The notes: generated by a model from the sequence alone, not told the origin. A stretch of DNA of 64,000 nt from Paenibacillus sp. FSL K6-1330 (GCF_037976825.1 NZ_CP150269.1:5593501-5657500), one strand, 5' to 3'; counted from the first letter of the stretch, positions 35,076 to 43,993 are shown. Numbers and translations are program-made.

Positions 35076-36335
35076 CTATACTGTAATGCCGTGTTGCAGC
35101 TTCATCTTTAGTTCATCCAGATCGATCACGGTACCGGTAATTCTCGCCTCTTCCGCGGCATAGGCCATCATATGGCTTTCAACGGACATGTCGATGGAGG
35201 ATCTGCTGCTGAAGTCGGCATTCCCCAGATTCTCCAAAAAGTCGTTCATCAGACCAGTATCGCCGCCGTTATGTCCGCCGCTCACTGTTGCCGGCCGAAT
35301 GACGGTTTGCTGAACAGGTTCTGCCATATTGGAGTTAAAGCGGGTGACTTCAATAACATTCAAACTGTCATCCCCGCGGATCTCCCCATGCTCGCACATG
35401 ATTTTGAGCGTGCGGTACATTTTATTCGTAAATCCGCTCAAGTTAAACGTTGCCGTAACCCCGTTCTTAAACTCGATAATGGTCACCTGATGATCACACA
35501 CATCATTGTCCATCCGATAAACGCAGCGTCCGTAAGGACTCGTTGCGAGCGCTTGGAGCAGTCCCTCTTCGCTTTGATCCGCCGAAATGACGGCAGCCGG
35601 CCATTGGCCCCTTACAGGCAAATAGGCTTTTCTTGCATCGAATCGGCAGTCCGCAGCTACCTTGCAGTCGAGGCATCGTTCCGCACTGCCTGCCGGTGCA
35701 TTCTCCTCTTTGAAATACGTAAGGCTTCCGTACGAAGAGATTCGTTTCGCCCCGCTGTCTACAAGCCAGGATAGAATATCCATGTCATGGCAGGACTTCT
35801 GCATGATGATCGGACTCGCCAGATCGCTTCTTCTCCAATTGCCTCTTACGAAAGAATGTGCCATATGGAAATTGCCGATGTTCTCGTTGTGCTGTATGGT
35901 CACGATCTTGCCAAGCTCATTGCTATCGATGATTTTCTTGATTTCCGCAAAGAAGTTCGTATATCTGAGCACATGGCATACAATCACTTTCCGGCCTGTT
36001 TCATTGGCTTTTCGTTGTATACTCAAGCTTTCTTCAGGACTTGGTGAAATGGGCTTCTCGAGCAAAATATCATAACCAAGATCAAGCGCCTTCATTGTTT
36101 GCTCATAATGGTCCTTGTCCATGGAAGAGATGATGACGGCATCGCAAATTTTACCGAGTCGATAAAATTCATCTACGGATGCAAATTGTTTCTCCAGCGG
36201 AATCTGAAACTCATCCGCCGCTGCCTTTCTTCTGCCGACATCCGGCTCGATTACCGCCACAATTTCCTCACTTTGGTAAGCATGCCTTGAATAGATCATG
36301 CCTCTTTGTCCTGCACCAATTAATGCTAGTTTCAA
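35076..36335 (-). CDS. Gfo/Idh/MocA family oxidoreductase
   Basis: About 419 residues. The NAD(P) Rossmann motif is LALIGAGQRGMIYSRHAY, followed by DAVIISSMDKDHYEQTMKALDLGYDILLEKPISPS, where the EKP lysine is characteristic. A TTG at 36335, eight bases after GGAGG, fits better than the ATG at 36341, which is only two bases from that site. The C-terminal region contains a Cys cluster (SAERCLDCKVAADCRF) that could bind metal, unusual for the family. These enzymes oxidise or epimerise sugars or inositols in the cytosol; the substrate is unknown. Confidence 0.88.
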   Translation of the reverse strand: MKLALIGAGQRGMIYSRHAYQSEEIVAVIEPDVGRRKAAADEFQIPLEKQFASVDEFYRLGKICDAVIISSMDKDHYEQTMKALDLGYDILLEKPISPSPEESLSIQRKANETGRKVIVCHVLRYTNFFAEIKKIIDSNELGKIVTIQHNENIGNFHMAHSFVRGNWRRSDLASPIIMQKSCHDMDILSWLVDSGAKRISSYGSLTYFKEENAPAGSAERCLDCKVAADCRFDARKAYLPVRGQWPAAVISADQSEEGLLQALATSPYGRCVYRMDNDVCDHQVTIIEFKNGVTATFNLSGFTNKMYRTLKIMCEHGEIRGDDSLNVIEVTRFNSNMAEPVQQTVIRPATVSGGHNGGDTGLMNDFLENLGNADFSSRSSIDMSVESHMMAYAAEEARITGTVIDLDELKMKLQHGITV

Positions 36336-36375
36336 CTCCATAACCTCCAGCGAACTTGTATTTGTCCTAAACAAT

Positions 36376-37467
36376 CTACTCCTGTTCTGGAACCACAGGA
36401 TCTTCCAAGGGATAATATCCTTCCGGATAATAGGCATCCCAAATATTCATAAGCGGATCCTCATCGGATATTTCGACTTGTATCATGCCTGCCTCATAAT
36501 ACCCATCCTGCTGCGGATTCTGTATATGCAGGGGGATATACGACCGGTCTTCGAAATAGAGTGCTATACTCAGCGTATATTTACCCGGTGACATATCCTT
36601 CAAGGGGACCATCTCGTTATGGACAAGGTCTCCGGTTAACCAGGAATGCGTGGCTGCGTGCAGGGGATACTCATAGGAAACCTCCCCTTGCTTTAACTGC
36701 ACCCATAACTGAAACTCCCGGTATATTCTCGAACTGCCCTCGTTGACGAACCAGAATCGCAATGGCAAGCTTCCACGGCTATATACCGTTTCCGGATAAG
36801 TCAGTCGGCGCAAAGTTAGATGATATCCAAGCCCCATATTCAGATTGGAGAGGCTGGCGTGCCAGCGATACGCCTCGCGTCTTGTATGAGGACCGCAAAC
36901 GTTATCAGTCACATGAAGGACCACCTGGTAACGCTTCCATACTTTCTGCAGCTTATGTATGGCAAAAGCTTCACAGCATTCGATCCAATTCTCCTCACCG
37001 CACTTCACCAGCAGGCCAAATCCGCGACTGCGTTCTCTTAAATGTTGAATCAATCTGTCATTCTGCAGTTCGGCTAGCAGCGTCTGCGTTTCAAACGACT
37101 CCACATAAGCGTTCCATTCTTCCTTACTGTCAGCTAAGGTTGATATCAGAACGGCTGTTAAGTGTCTGTCGGAGTCAATATAGCTACCGACTTTTCGGAT
37201 CAAAGCGGCAAAACAATCAGGTGCGTAATCCGGAGCCCAGATCGGCAATTCCGGTACCAGGACAAGAATGGGATTTTGGGCCGTATGCAGTGCTTCATGG
37301 ATCGCTTCAAGTCTGTATTCTCCTCGAAACGGCTCAAGCGCTCTCCAGGAAAAGGAGACGTATTCGAATGGACCCTGGTTTGCATCAAACTCCCGGTTCA
37401 ATAAGGGTTGCGGTCGGATTTTTACGGTTTTATACTTCTCGTAGTTTTCGAGCGAGTATTTCCCCAT
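36376..37467 (-). CDS. Uncharacterised protein with a DUF4832-like C-terminal part
   Basis: 363 residues, no signal peptide. The N-terminal part (QGPFEYVSFSWRALEPFRGEYRLEAIHEALHTAQNPILVLVPELPIWAPDY) resembles a barrel-like fold of glycosidase type, as in the neighbouring DUF4832 proteins, but the motifs are weak. The last 150 residues (LGYHLTLRRLTYPETVYSRGSLPLRFWFVNEGSSRIYREFQLWVQLK) resemble the beta-sandwich end of the DUF4832 proteins at 38751 and 41703. The start MGKYSLENYE follows AAAGGAG and lies 38 bases inside the acyltransferase-like gene. Catalytic activity cannot be judged. Confidence 0.7.
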   Translation of the reverse strand: MGKYSLENYEKYKTVKIRPQPLLNREFDANQGPFEYVSFSWRALEPFRGEYRLEAIHEALHTAQNPILVLVPELPIWAPDYAPDCFAALIRKVGSYIDSDRHLTAVLISTLADSKEEWNAYVESFETQTLLAELQNDRLIQHLRERSRGFGLLVKCGEENWIECCEAFAIHKLQKVWKRYQVVLHVTDNVCGPHTRREAYRWHASLSNLNMGLGYHLTLRRLTYPETVYSRGSLPLRFWFVNEGSSRIYREFQLWVQLKQGEVSYEYPLHAATHSWLTGDLVHNEMVPLKDMSPGKYTLSIALYFEDRSYIPLHIQNPQQDGYYEAGMIQVEISDEDPLMNIWDAYYPEGYYPLEDPVVPEQE

Positions 37468-38773
37468 CCTCTTCTCTCCTTTGCAAATGGCTGTCAACGG
37501 TTTTATGGAACTGCTCGATATCTGCATCGGTTATATACGGCCTACTGCCAATCTTTTCGATATCTTCCCGCAATACAATCATGCTTAATGTGTTAAAACG
37601 GGCTCCCGTTTCCATATACGCCGCTGCTGCTTTTTGCAGGGAGGTTGTATATTCGCCTGGGTTTCGGACCGGGTCTGCCTTCCAGTCCCCAAAGGCTTCA
37701 TAACGCAGCATGCCGTCCCCTTCCATGGTCGGATAATTATAGAATTGTCGTTGAACGAGGACGATATTGCTTTTTTCAGGGTCCAGGATAAGCGACAGCC
37801 TTGTATCATAGAGCCAGCTTGAGCTCCAGAAGCCCTTGATGAGTAACTCCGGAAAGTACTGGTCATAGAATGCAGCAGCCATCTCCATAGAACTCTTCAA
37901 CCTGTCCGGTGTGTACCCGGGGCCAGATGGAATGTGAAGGGCTAACAGCGTATCCCCTTTTTGAAGTGCCGGCTCCCATTCCTTCTTAAGGATCGGCGTT
38001 GTTTCTCTTTCCACGAATCCCATGGGATTTATCCGATTAGCGATGACAAACTCGGCATTCTCGTGCCATTCTGAGGTGAAGTTTCCTTGAAGATCATATA
38101 CATCATTGATGCCGTTCCGTTGTCCATCACTGCGAAATTCTTCGCCTGCGTGCCGAAGGGCAATAACCTCCTGCGTGTCCACATGACGGAACATGGTGAA
38201 AGGATCCTCAAATCGGTAGGGGATAAAATAAAACCGGTCTAACAGAAAGATGGAGCAGGTATAAAAATTCATCACCCATGGAAAATCATGAACCTTGGCA
38301 TCGCCGTGCTCCACCAATTTTTCCAATTGAAGTTTCAGGGGCTGTTGAGGGATCTGCTCGTAGTAGGCTTTTGGTACGGAACGCGCCTCCAGTTTGTTCA
38401 TGGAAGGAACAACGCAGGCCAGCAGCAAAAGAAAGGAGTATAATTCTCCGTATTGCTCCATGCATCCTGGTGTCATATTCGTATAATGAGTCTCATCACA
38501 GCGATTGCGCAAAGTGCACATATCATCTACCAAAAATTGGGTAAAGTGAAGTAGTACGGCATCTTTCTCTATCGCCTCAACCCCATGGACCAGCCATTGG
38601 CGGGTAGGTTCGGGAATTTGATACTGCTCAAAGATTCCAGACAAGAACTCCCTCGGAATGAGATGGAGCTTGCTATCCGGTTTATAGCGATTATATTTAG
38701 CCTCCAACCCTTCAGGCAGGTAATCAAAGTTGCAGATTGCGACACACTCGTTAAATTTCAACAGACTCTCCAT
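37430..38773 (-). CDS. GNAT-like acyltransferase domain protein (NAT_N/GNAT_C type)
   Basis: 447 residues. The C-terminal half matches the pattern of GNAT_C-type acyltransferases: LLALHIPSGPGYTPDRLKSSMEMAAAFYDQYFPELLIKGFWSSSWLYDTRLSLILDPEKSNIVLVQRQF, with conserved HIP, SSWL and SNI elements. The N-terminal half is helical and resembles the NAT_N companion domain. The start MESLLKFN follows GGGGGAG at eight bases. Its placement among a sugar importer, a dehydrogenase and DUF4832 proteins suggests acyl transfer to or from a sugar, but the acyl donor and acceptor are unknown. Confidence 0.72.
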   Translation of the reverse strand: MESLLKFNECVAICNFDYLPEGLEAKYNRYKPDSKLHLIPREFLSGIFEQYQIPEPTRQWLVHGVEAIEKDAVLLHFTQFLVDDMCTLRNRCDETHYTNMTPGCMEQYGELYSFLLLLACVVPSMNKLEARSVPKAYYEQIPQQPLKLQLEKLVEHGDAKVHDFPWVMNFYTCSIFLLDRFYFIPYRFEDPFTMFRHVDTQEVIALRHAGEEFRSDGQRNGINDVYDLQGNFTSEWHENAEFVIANRINPMGFVERETTPILKKEWEPALQKGDTLLALHIPSGPGYTPDRLKSSMEMAAAFYDQYFPELLIKGFWSSSWLYDTRLSLILDPEKSNIVLVQRQFYNYPTMEGDGMLRYEAFGDWKADPVRNPGEYTTSLQKAAAAYMETGARFNTLSMIVLREDIEKIGSRPYITDADIEQFHKTVDSHLQRREEDGEILARKLREV

Positions 38774-40115
38774 TTCCTTTTCTCCCCCGTTCAACGATTA
38801 GCTTGCCCATCGGGTAATAGCCGTCCTTGTTCCCCTCGATCGCCAGCTGGATATTCCCGATTTCCTTAACTCCGGTTTCGATGCCAATCTCCAAATGATA
38901 TTCGCCTTCGGACATATTACCGGGTAAATGGAAACTCTCTTCCCAAGCAATATCTTCGTCCGGCAGCCACTCCCTAATGTCCTCTCTGCTGCGCAGTGTA
39001 TAGGTTTGATCATGGCCGGTAAGCCTCACGACCAGCGGATAGTGATTATAGATCGGGGCCACTCCTACATTAGCCCACAACGCACTGATTGTTAGCTGAC
39101 CTCCCGCATTCACCATCGAATCGTACGTGAACTTCCTCAATTCAAAGCGGTATCCCATCTTGTTCAGCCAAGCCTTGACCTTCTCTTTCCATGGTTCGGG
39201 GACTACCGTTCCTTTGTTGTTAAAGGAAGAAATGTGCCACTTCAGCGTTTCTTGAATGATATAATCCATGTCCCAGCCCTGAAGATACCAATCATTCATG
39301 TGCCAGCATGCTTCAAATAGAATCGGAGCCTTCTCCCAGGCATCTCCCATGTTGAAATTCTGAATATTCTGGGGATAGAAATCCGTCATATGAGACCACT
39401 GTTTTCCATGAAAACCGCCCATATCACCCAAGCAATCGACGCGAAAGCCCACTTTGGCTTTGCGCTCCTTCATGATGCTGATCGACAGGGGATCATGCAG
39501 CAGAGCTTGGAGAGGGGTTATTTTAAACCCATCCAAGTAAGCATCTGTAATGCGCTTAATGGCCTCCGGCTTTAAAAACTCCGTTCCGCCGCCTTCTCCC
39601 CAGGCCCCTACAATCGTCAAATCAATCGAGCTTATGACTGGGTGTCCGTCAAACCGTGCGGCAAACGCCTTGATAAAGTCAGACCAATACAACACATAGG
39701 GTGTGGTCTCAGGGTCTACCCTCCAGAACGGAAAGTCGGGCTCCTCCGGATGTTCCGCACGATACCAAGCTGGTATATCATCTTCTTCGCTTAACGCGTA
39801 TGGGGAACAGCGAACCACGGCCGTACAGCCTAGCGATTTGGCGTAGTCCAGCCTCTCCTCAAGAACTTCCCACCTATACTCCCCTTGACGAACTTCCAAG
39901 TCCCGCCAGCGCGCGCTGCAGAAATACACTTTACTGTCGGGATGATTGTACGTCCTGCTGTCTTCCGTGAACTTATATTTCTTCTGCTCTTCCCCTCGGT
40001 TGTTGCAGATCCGATCCGGGTCCCCCATTAACCCCGGTGCTGCTATAAAACCAATGCCCGGGTTGTTTAGGATGTCTTCTAAAATCTTGGGGTAAACCGT
40101 TACAGCTTTGTTCAT
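38751..40115 (-). CDS. DUF4832 family protein, cytosolic
   Basis: 454 residues without a signal peptide. A TIM-barrel-like region (SKVYFCSARWRDLEVRQGEYRWEVLEERLDYAKSLGCTAVVRCSPYALSEEDDIPAWYRAEHPE; SSIDLTIVGAWGEGGGTEFLKPEAI) is followed by DUF4832 with its beta-sandwich end (MGYRFELRKFTYDSMVNAGGQLTISALWANVGVAPIY). The barrel part resembles GH42/GH5-like hydrolases, and Glu residues in GAWGEGGGTEF could be catalytic. It heads the operon. A homologous secreted protein is encoded at 41703, so an outside/inside enzyme pair acting on one glycan is likely. Confidence 0.75.
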   Translation of the reverse strand: MNKAVTVYPKILEDILNNPGIGFIAAPGLMGDPDRICNNRGEEQKKYKFTEDSRTYNHPDSKVYFCSARWRDLEVRQGEYRWEVLEERLDYAKSLGCTAVVRCSPYALSEEDDIPAWYRAEHPEEPDFPFWRVDPETTPYVLYWSDFIKAFAARFDGHPVISSIDLTIVGAWGEGGGTEFLKPEAIKRITDAYLDGFKITPLQALLHDPLSISIMKERKAKVGFRVDCLGDMGGFHGKQWSHMTDFYPQNIQNFNMGDAWEKAPILFEACWHMNDWYLQGWDMDYIIQETLKWHISSFNNKGTVVPEPWKEKVKAWLNKMGYRFELRKFTYDSMVNAGGQLTISALWANVGVAPIYNHYPLVVRLTGHDQTYTLRSREDIREWLPDEDIAWEESFHLPGNMSEGEYHLEIGIETGVKEIGNIQLAIEGNKDGYYPMGKLIVERGRKGNGESVEI

Positions 40116-40149
40116 CTTTTAATCAGCCCCCCGCCGCCTGCTCAAACGC

Positions 40150-40186
40150 CGCTGTTTGTTACGTAAATGTTACGTAACAAACAGCG
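40150..40186. promoter_or_regulatory. 17-bp-arm perfect palindrome in the operon leader
   Basis: CGCTGTTTGTTACGTAA and its exact reverse complement are separated by ATG (40167-40169). Each half carries the self-complementary TTACGTAA, so two overlapping 8-bp palindromes lie inside a larger one. It falls some 20-60 bases downstream of the predicted transcript start and 35 bases before the gene at 40115. It is an excellent candidate operator (roadblock) for the divergent LacI protein, or an RNA hairpin. Confidence 0.8.
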
Positions 40187-40215
40187 TAAAACTTTGTAAC
40201 ATTTCGTGACTTCAT

Positions 40216-40243
40216 GTTATATCATCCATGCATATCCTTGCAA
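40216..40243 (-). promoter_or_regulatory. Promoter of the DUF4832 operon
   Basis: On the minus strand TTGCAA (40243-40238), a 16-base spacer and TATAAC (40221-40216). The transcript would start near 40208 and run across the palindrome. Confidence 0.5.
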
Positions 40244-40347
40244 TAATAATTTTAGATTTTTAAAAAAATTCTAGTAACATTGCACGACAGGAACATGTTA
40301 TGATTGATTTTAATCATGAATGACTGTAAACTTAGAACGTAACGGAA

Positions 40348-40373
40348 TAACGCAACAAACTAACGCAACAAAA
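40348..40373. repeat. 13-bp tandem direct repeat in the divergent spacer
   Basis: TAACGCAACAAAC (40348-40360) is followed directly by TAACGCAACAAAA (40361-40373), with AACGTAACGGAA just before. The spacing and location 90-120 bases ahead of the LacI gene suit a regulator-binding site. It resembles half of the palindrome (TAACAAACAGC). Confidence 0.5.
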
Positions 40374-40465
40374 CAACCAACAGGTCCATCATTGTTTACC
40401 ATGTGACATTCCTATAAACTCTAAATGGTGACTATTCGTAACTAAAAAGGAGAATGTGTTTATTT

Positions 40466-41488
40466 ATGAGTACCATTCGGGATGTTGCTAAATTAGCAAA
40501 TGTATCTACTGCCACCGTATCCAGAGTGTTAAACAATGATACGAAATATAAAATTACGGACGAAACCCGGGAACGAGTTTGGCAGGCGGTTACGCAGCTG
40601 AACTATAAAATCACTTCAAGTCCCAAGCGAAAAGTTTCAACCAAGGATCATTCCGAGAGCAAGTCGCATATCAAAATCGGTTGTGTACTAAGCGTAACAA
40701 AAGATAAATACAACGATCCTTATTTCATGTCGATCTTATCCGGTGTGGAAGAGCGATTGCTGAGTGCGGGATATAACATTTCCTTCATCCGGACTGGAAT
40801 CGAGCTGGATGATAGCAAGATCTTATTCAATACATTCAGCGAACCGATTACCGGTCTGATTCTTATGGAATCGTTGAACAGTGAAACCTATGAGTATATA
40901 CGCAAGCAGGTTCCTTATATCGTGGGGATTGATACCGAGCGCGGGGATATCGATAATGTCGGCTATGATCATTACAATGTTGCTTCGATGGCCGTCAACC
41001 ACCTCATTGAAAAAGGCCACACCCAGATTGGTTACATCGGGGGAAGCGGATTAACGAATAACCTGAAAGACAGCCGCCGTTACCGAGGCTACTACGCCAC
41101 CATGCATGCTGCCGGAATGTCGGTGAATCCCGATTGGGTTATTGATTGCATGTGGGATGAAGCGGTCTGCATTGAACAAATAAATCATTTATGTAAGACC
41201 AAAAATTGCCCGACCGCCTTCTTTGCAGGCAGCGATCTAATGGCCATGGCTGCCCTCAACGGCTTGTATAACAACGGCATTGCCGTTCCTACTGAAGTGG
41301 CTGTCATGGGTCTATCCAATATCGAGGTGTCCAAGTATTCCAATCCGCCTCTATCAACGATCGATGTACCGACAAAAGAAATCGGTATGGTTGCCGTCGA
41401 CAACCTGATTGACAGAATGAACGGAAATCAACTACTGCCCAAGAAGGTGATTTTGCCTACCCGTTTGGTCGTACGCAGTTCCACTTAA
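40466..41488 (+). CDS. LacI family transcriptional regulator
   Basis: 340 residues. The HTH hinge start MSTIRDVAKLANVSTATVSRVLNNDTKYKITDETRERVWQAV is classic. The periplasmic-binding-like sensor follows (KIGCVLSVTKDKYNDPYFMSILSGVEERL ... AVMGLSNIEVSKYSNPPLSTIDVPTKEIGMVAVDNLIDRM). The ATG at 40466 is preferred to the one at 40454, which is only one base from AAGGAG. It is divergent from the DUF4832 operon and upstream of the secreted DUF4832 protein gene, and probably controls both. Confidence 0.92.
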   Translation: MSTIRDVAKLANVSTATVSRVLNNDTKYKITDETRERVWQAVTQLNYKITSSPKRKVSTKDHSESKSHIKIGCVLSVTKDKYNDPYFMSILSGVEERLLSAGYNISFIRTGIELDDSKILFNTFSEPITGLILMESLNSETYEYIRKQVPYIVGIDTERGDIDNVGYDHYNVASMAVNHLIEKGHTQIGYIGGSGLTNNLKDSRRYRGYYATMHAAGMSVNPDWVIDCMWDEAVCIEQINHLCKTKNCPTAFFAGSDLMAMAALNGLYNNGIAVPTEVAVMGLSNIEVSKYSNPPLSTIDVPTKEIGMVAVDNLIDRMNGNQLLPKKVILPTRLVVRSST

Positions 41489-41538
41489 AGGGACTATGAA
41501 GTTGAAATGAATATATTCATCAACGCATTACACATGAA

Positions 41539-41564
41539 GGCACCTGACACGGTGCTCTTTTTTT
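41539..41564 (+). terminator. Terminator of the LacI gene
   Basis: GCACC / GGTGC stem with a six-base loop and a long T run, about 50 bases after the stop codon. Confidence 0.8.
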
Positions 41565-41702
41565 CATGGTGGATGTTGGAAGTAAGGAAATTACATAGGA
41601 AAGGAGGTGAGAGGTTCAGATTCGGTAGAGTGAATCCATTGTTACAAAGACGTTTGGACTTGCTACTCTATGATACCAATCATTCTGTGAGGAGGTTTTG
41701 AC

Positions 41703-43685
41703 ATGAAAGCATGGGGTATTAACATGAAAATGACGTTCGCTATTTTTATTATGACGGCTGTTCTCCTTACCTTGCTCCCTTATCCCCTCTTTATTTCGAC
41801 TGCTGAAGCGGCTTCTATCGTTGTGGATGGTGATCCGAGTGACTGGGAAGGGATTCCGGCGCTTGCCACGAATTCGGGAACCGCTGGTGTCTTAAAGGCT
41901 TCCCACGATGACAAGAATCTTTATCTGCTTGTGGAAGGCTCAAGCCTTAGCACTACCATGGGAAGCTTCTGGCTGAATACGGACAAGAATGCTTCGACCG
42001 GGTATCAAGCCTACGGATGGGGGGCGACCGGAATTGAATGGCTCCTCGAAAATCAATCGCTTTACCGCTACGCTGGAAATGGCAGCAGCTGGAATTGGGA
42101 TTGGTCTTCCTCCCTCCCTTCTTCTCAATACGTGCGTTCCTCATCTGTGATCGAAGTTGCACTCCCTCTCGCTACACTTGGACTAGCTGTAGGCAGCAGC
42201 GTGAGCATTGGTTATCTGGACAACAATTCGGATATCCATCGCCTGCCAGCGCAGAACCAGCCGCTTCCCATTTATACCTTACAAGCACAAAATCCGGGAG
42301 GAAACATGATCGAATTCTACCCAGCCGAGCTGAATGATCCGCTCAATAACCCGTTTAAGGGTTGGGCTCCTTCAGCGAAATCAACCAATTACCCGCAGGA
42401 CCACCGTCTCGTGTATGCCGGTGTCACCTGGAAGGAGTTAGAGCCAACAAAAGGCAACTATGATTTCAGTGCAATTGAAGCATCCAATCATTTCGACGAT
42501 TGGCAGAGCCGCGGAGTCAAGGTGGTGCTGCGCTTTATTCTGGACAGTCCTTCCGGCGTGCCTCACCGGGATATTCCCGACTGGCTGTACAACGACATGG
42601 CCAGTTTGGGACAATCTCCAGGTAAAGCCTACCAAGATGAAACCGGTGGTATGGGAGCCGGCAACAACACGGGCTTCTCCCCGAATTACAGTTCCGAGTA
42701 TTTGATCGCCAGACACAAGCTTGCCATTGAGGCGATTGCGGAGCATTACAACACGGCCGATAGCCCGATTGCTTTTGTGCAAATCGGTTCGCTGGGCCAT
42801 TGGGCGGAATTCCACACCTGGCCTTACATCGGACCGAACGGGGAAAGCAACTATACAGGCGCGTTTCCTCCGAACCCAATATCCAACCAATACATTCAGC
42901 ACTATATTGATGCTTTTGCCGATCAGGAGCATCATACGCAGCTATTGATCAGACGGAGCGTGGAATTGGCCAAGAATAATAACAAGGGTCTGATTCTAGG
43001 AATGTATAATGACGTGTTCGGAGATCAGCCGAGCTTCGATTCCGAATGGGGATGGTATACTGGCACACAGAACGGTTATTGGGATGATATCGGCCAGCAG
43101 CAGCCAAACCATGCCAACTTCTGGGACACTCGCGTCTCTGGCGGCGAATTTTACGGAGGTGCCTATGGTATGAATGCTGCGCTCACGACAGGCAGCGGCT
43201 TTAATGAGACGCTGCGGCAGACCGAGCTTAGCAAACCGAGCTGGCTTGGACCGAATTCTCCAGCTTCCTTGGCGCTAGGCAATCCGTTGCAGGGCAATAT
43301 GGATACGCTGAAGAAACGAATGGGCTATCACTTTGTATTGAAGAAAGTTGCATATCCACAAGAAAATAGCGGAAGTGCGTTAAATGTATCCGTCGCTGTG
43401 GAAAATAAGGGAGTTCAACACTTCCCGTTCAATTGGCCTGTTGAAGTGCAGCTGCGCAGCGGAGGCCATGTCGTGGCACGTCAATCCACATCGGCGGACT
43501 TAAGAACCTGGAGGACTGGTTTGCATACAGTCTCAGGCTCTATCTCCACAAACACGCTGCCAAACGGTACCTATGAGCTGGCTATAGCGATTCTTAATCC
43601 GTCCACGAACCAACCCGGGGTTGATTTTGCTAATACGGAACGCCTTTCGGACGGAGCTTATAAGATCGGCACATGGACAAAATAA
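41703..43685 (+). CDS. Secreted CBM9-like / DUF4832 family protein
   Basis: 660 residues with a Sec signal peptide (FAIFIMTAVLLTLLPYPLFISTAEA-A). Residues about 38-195 (IVVDGDPSDWEGIPALATNSGTAG ... IEVALPLATLGL) resemble a CBM9-like carbohydrate-binding domain. The barrel (YAGVTWKELEPTKGNYDFSAIEASNHFDDWQSRGVKVVLRFILDSPSG; FVQIGSLGHWAEFHT) and DUF4832 sandwich (MGYHFVLKKVAYPQENSGSALNVSVAVENKG) follow. The Glu in HWAEFHT is a plausible acid. It starts after GAGGAGG. No activity is known to me. The pairing with the cytosolic homologue suggests an endo-acting enzyme or binder for a plant or microbial glycan. Confidence 0.8.
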   Translation: MKAWGINMKMTFAIFIMTAVLLTLLPYPLFISTAEAASIVVDGDPSDWEGIPALATNSGTAGVLKASHDDKNLYLLVEGSSLSTTMGSFWLNTDKNASTGYQAYGWGATGIEWLLENQSLYRYAGNGSSWNWDWSSSLPSSQYVRSSSVIEVALPLATLGLAVGSSVSIGYLDNNSDIHRLPAQNQPLPIYTLQAQNPGGNMIEFYPAELNDPLNNPFKGWAPSAKSTNYPQDHRLVYAGVTWKELEPTKGNYDFSAIEASNHFDDWQSRGVKVVLRFILDSPSGVPHRDIPDWLYNDMASLGQSPGKAYQDETGGMGAGNNTGFSPNYSSEYLIARHKLAIEAIAEHYNTADSPIAFVQIGSLGHWAEFHTWPYIGPNGESNYTGAFPPNPISNQYIQHYIDAFADQEHHTQLLIRRSVELAKNNNKGLILGMYNDVFGDQPSFDSEWGWYTGTQNGYWDDIGQQQPNHANFWDTRVSGGEFYGGAYGMNAALTTGSGFNETLRQTELSKPSWLGPNSPASLALGNPLQGNMDTLKKRMGYHFVLKKVAYPQENSGSALNVSVAVENKGVQHFPFNWPVEVQLRSGGHVVARQSTSADLRTWRTGLHTVSGSISTNTLPNGTYELAIAILNPSTNQPGVDFANTERLSDGAYKIGTWTK

Positions 43686-43714
43686 TGAAAGCCGCGGGCT
43701 GATCCGAAACGATG

Positions 43715-43754
43715 AACAACAGCTATCGGGAATAGCCCGATAGCTGTTGTTTTT
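43715..43754 (+). terminator. Terminator of the secreted DUF4832 gene
   Basis: AACAACAGCTATCGGG (43715-43730) pairs with CCCGATAGCTGTTGTT (43736-43751), followed by T's. Very strong. The rest of the 43755-44035 spacer holds a promoter and nothing else I can identify. Confidence 0.9.
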
Positions 43755-43985
43755 CACCTAAGATGCCAATAAAATCATCCTCTGGCTGAGTTCTCGACAG
43801 GTCAGGTAACCGCATTTCGATTGTGCAGCTTTGTTGTGGAAGAGTCGGCGAGGCAATTTCCGCTAAGCCTCATACTCCAAAGCCTCATAATCCCCCTCTT
43901 CTTTCAATTCCGTCCGTTTCTCCGCATATTCCGTCACCATTCACCACCCTAACTGGTAATATTGCCCTTGTTTTCCTCGGCCCAT

Positions 43986-43993
43986 GCTATAAT
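43986..43993 (+). promoter_or_regulatory. Extended -10 promoter of the two-component operon
   Basis: TG-C-TATAAT (43986-43993) is an extended -10 element with no clear -35 box, 43 bases before the regulator's ATG at 44036. Confidence 0.55.

Noticed and set aside
41507..41701. 64-codon plus-strand frame between the LacI gene and the secreted protein
   Set aside because: It starts just before the LacI terminator and passes through it. A strong AAAGGAGGTGA at 41600-41610 has no start codon at workable distance.
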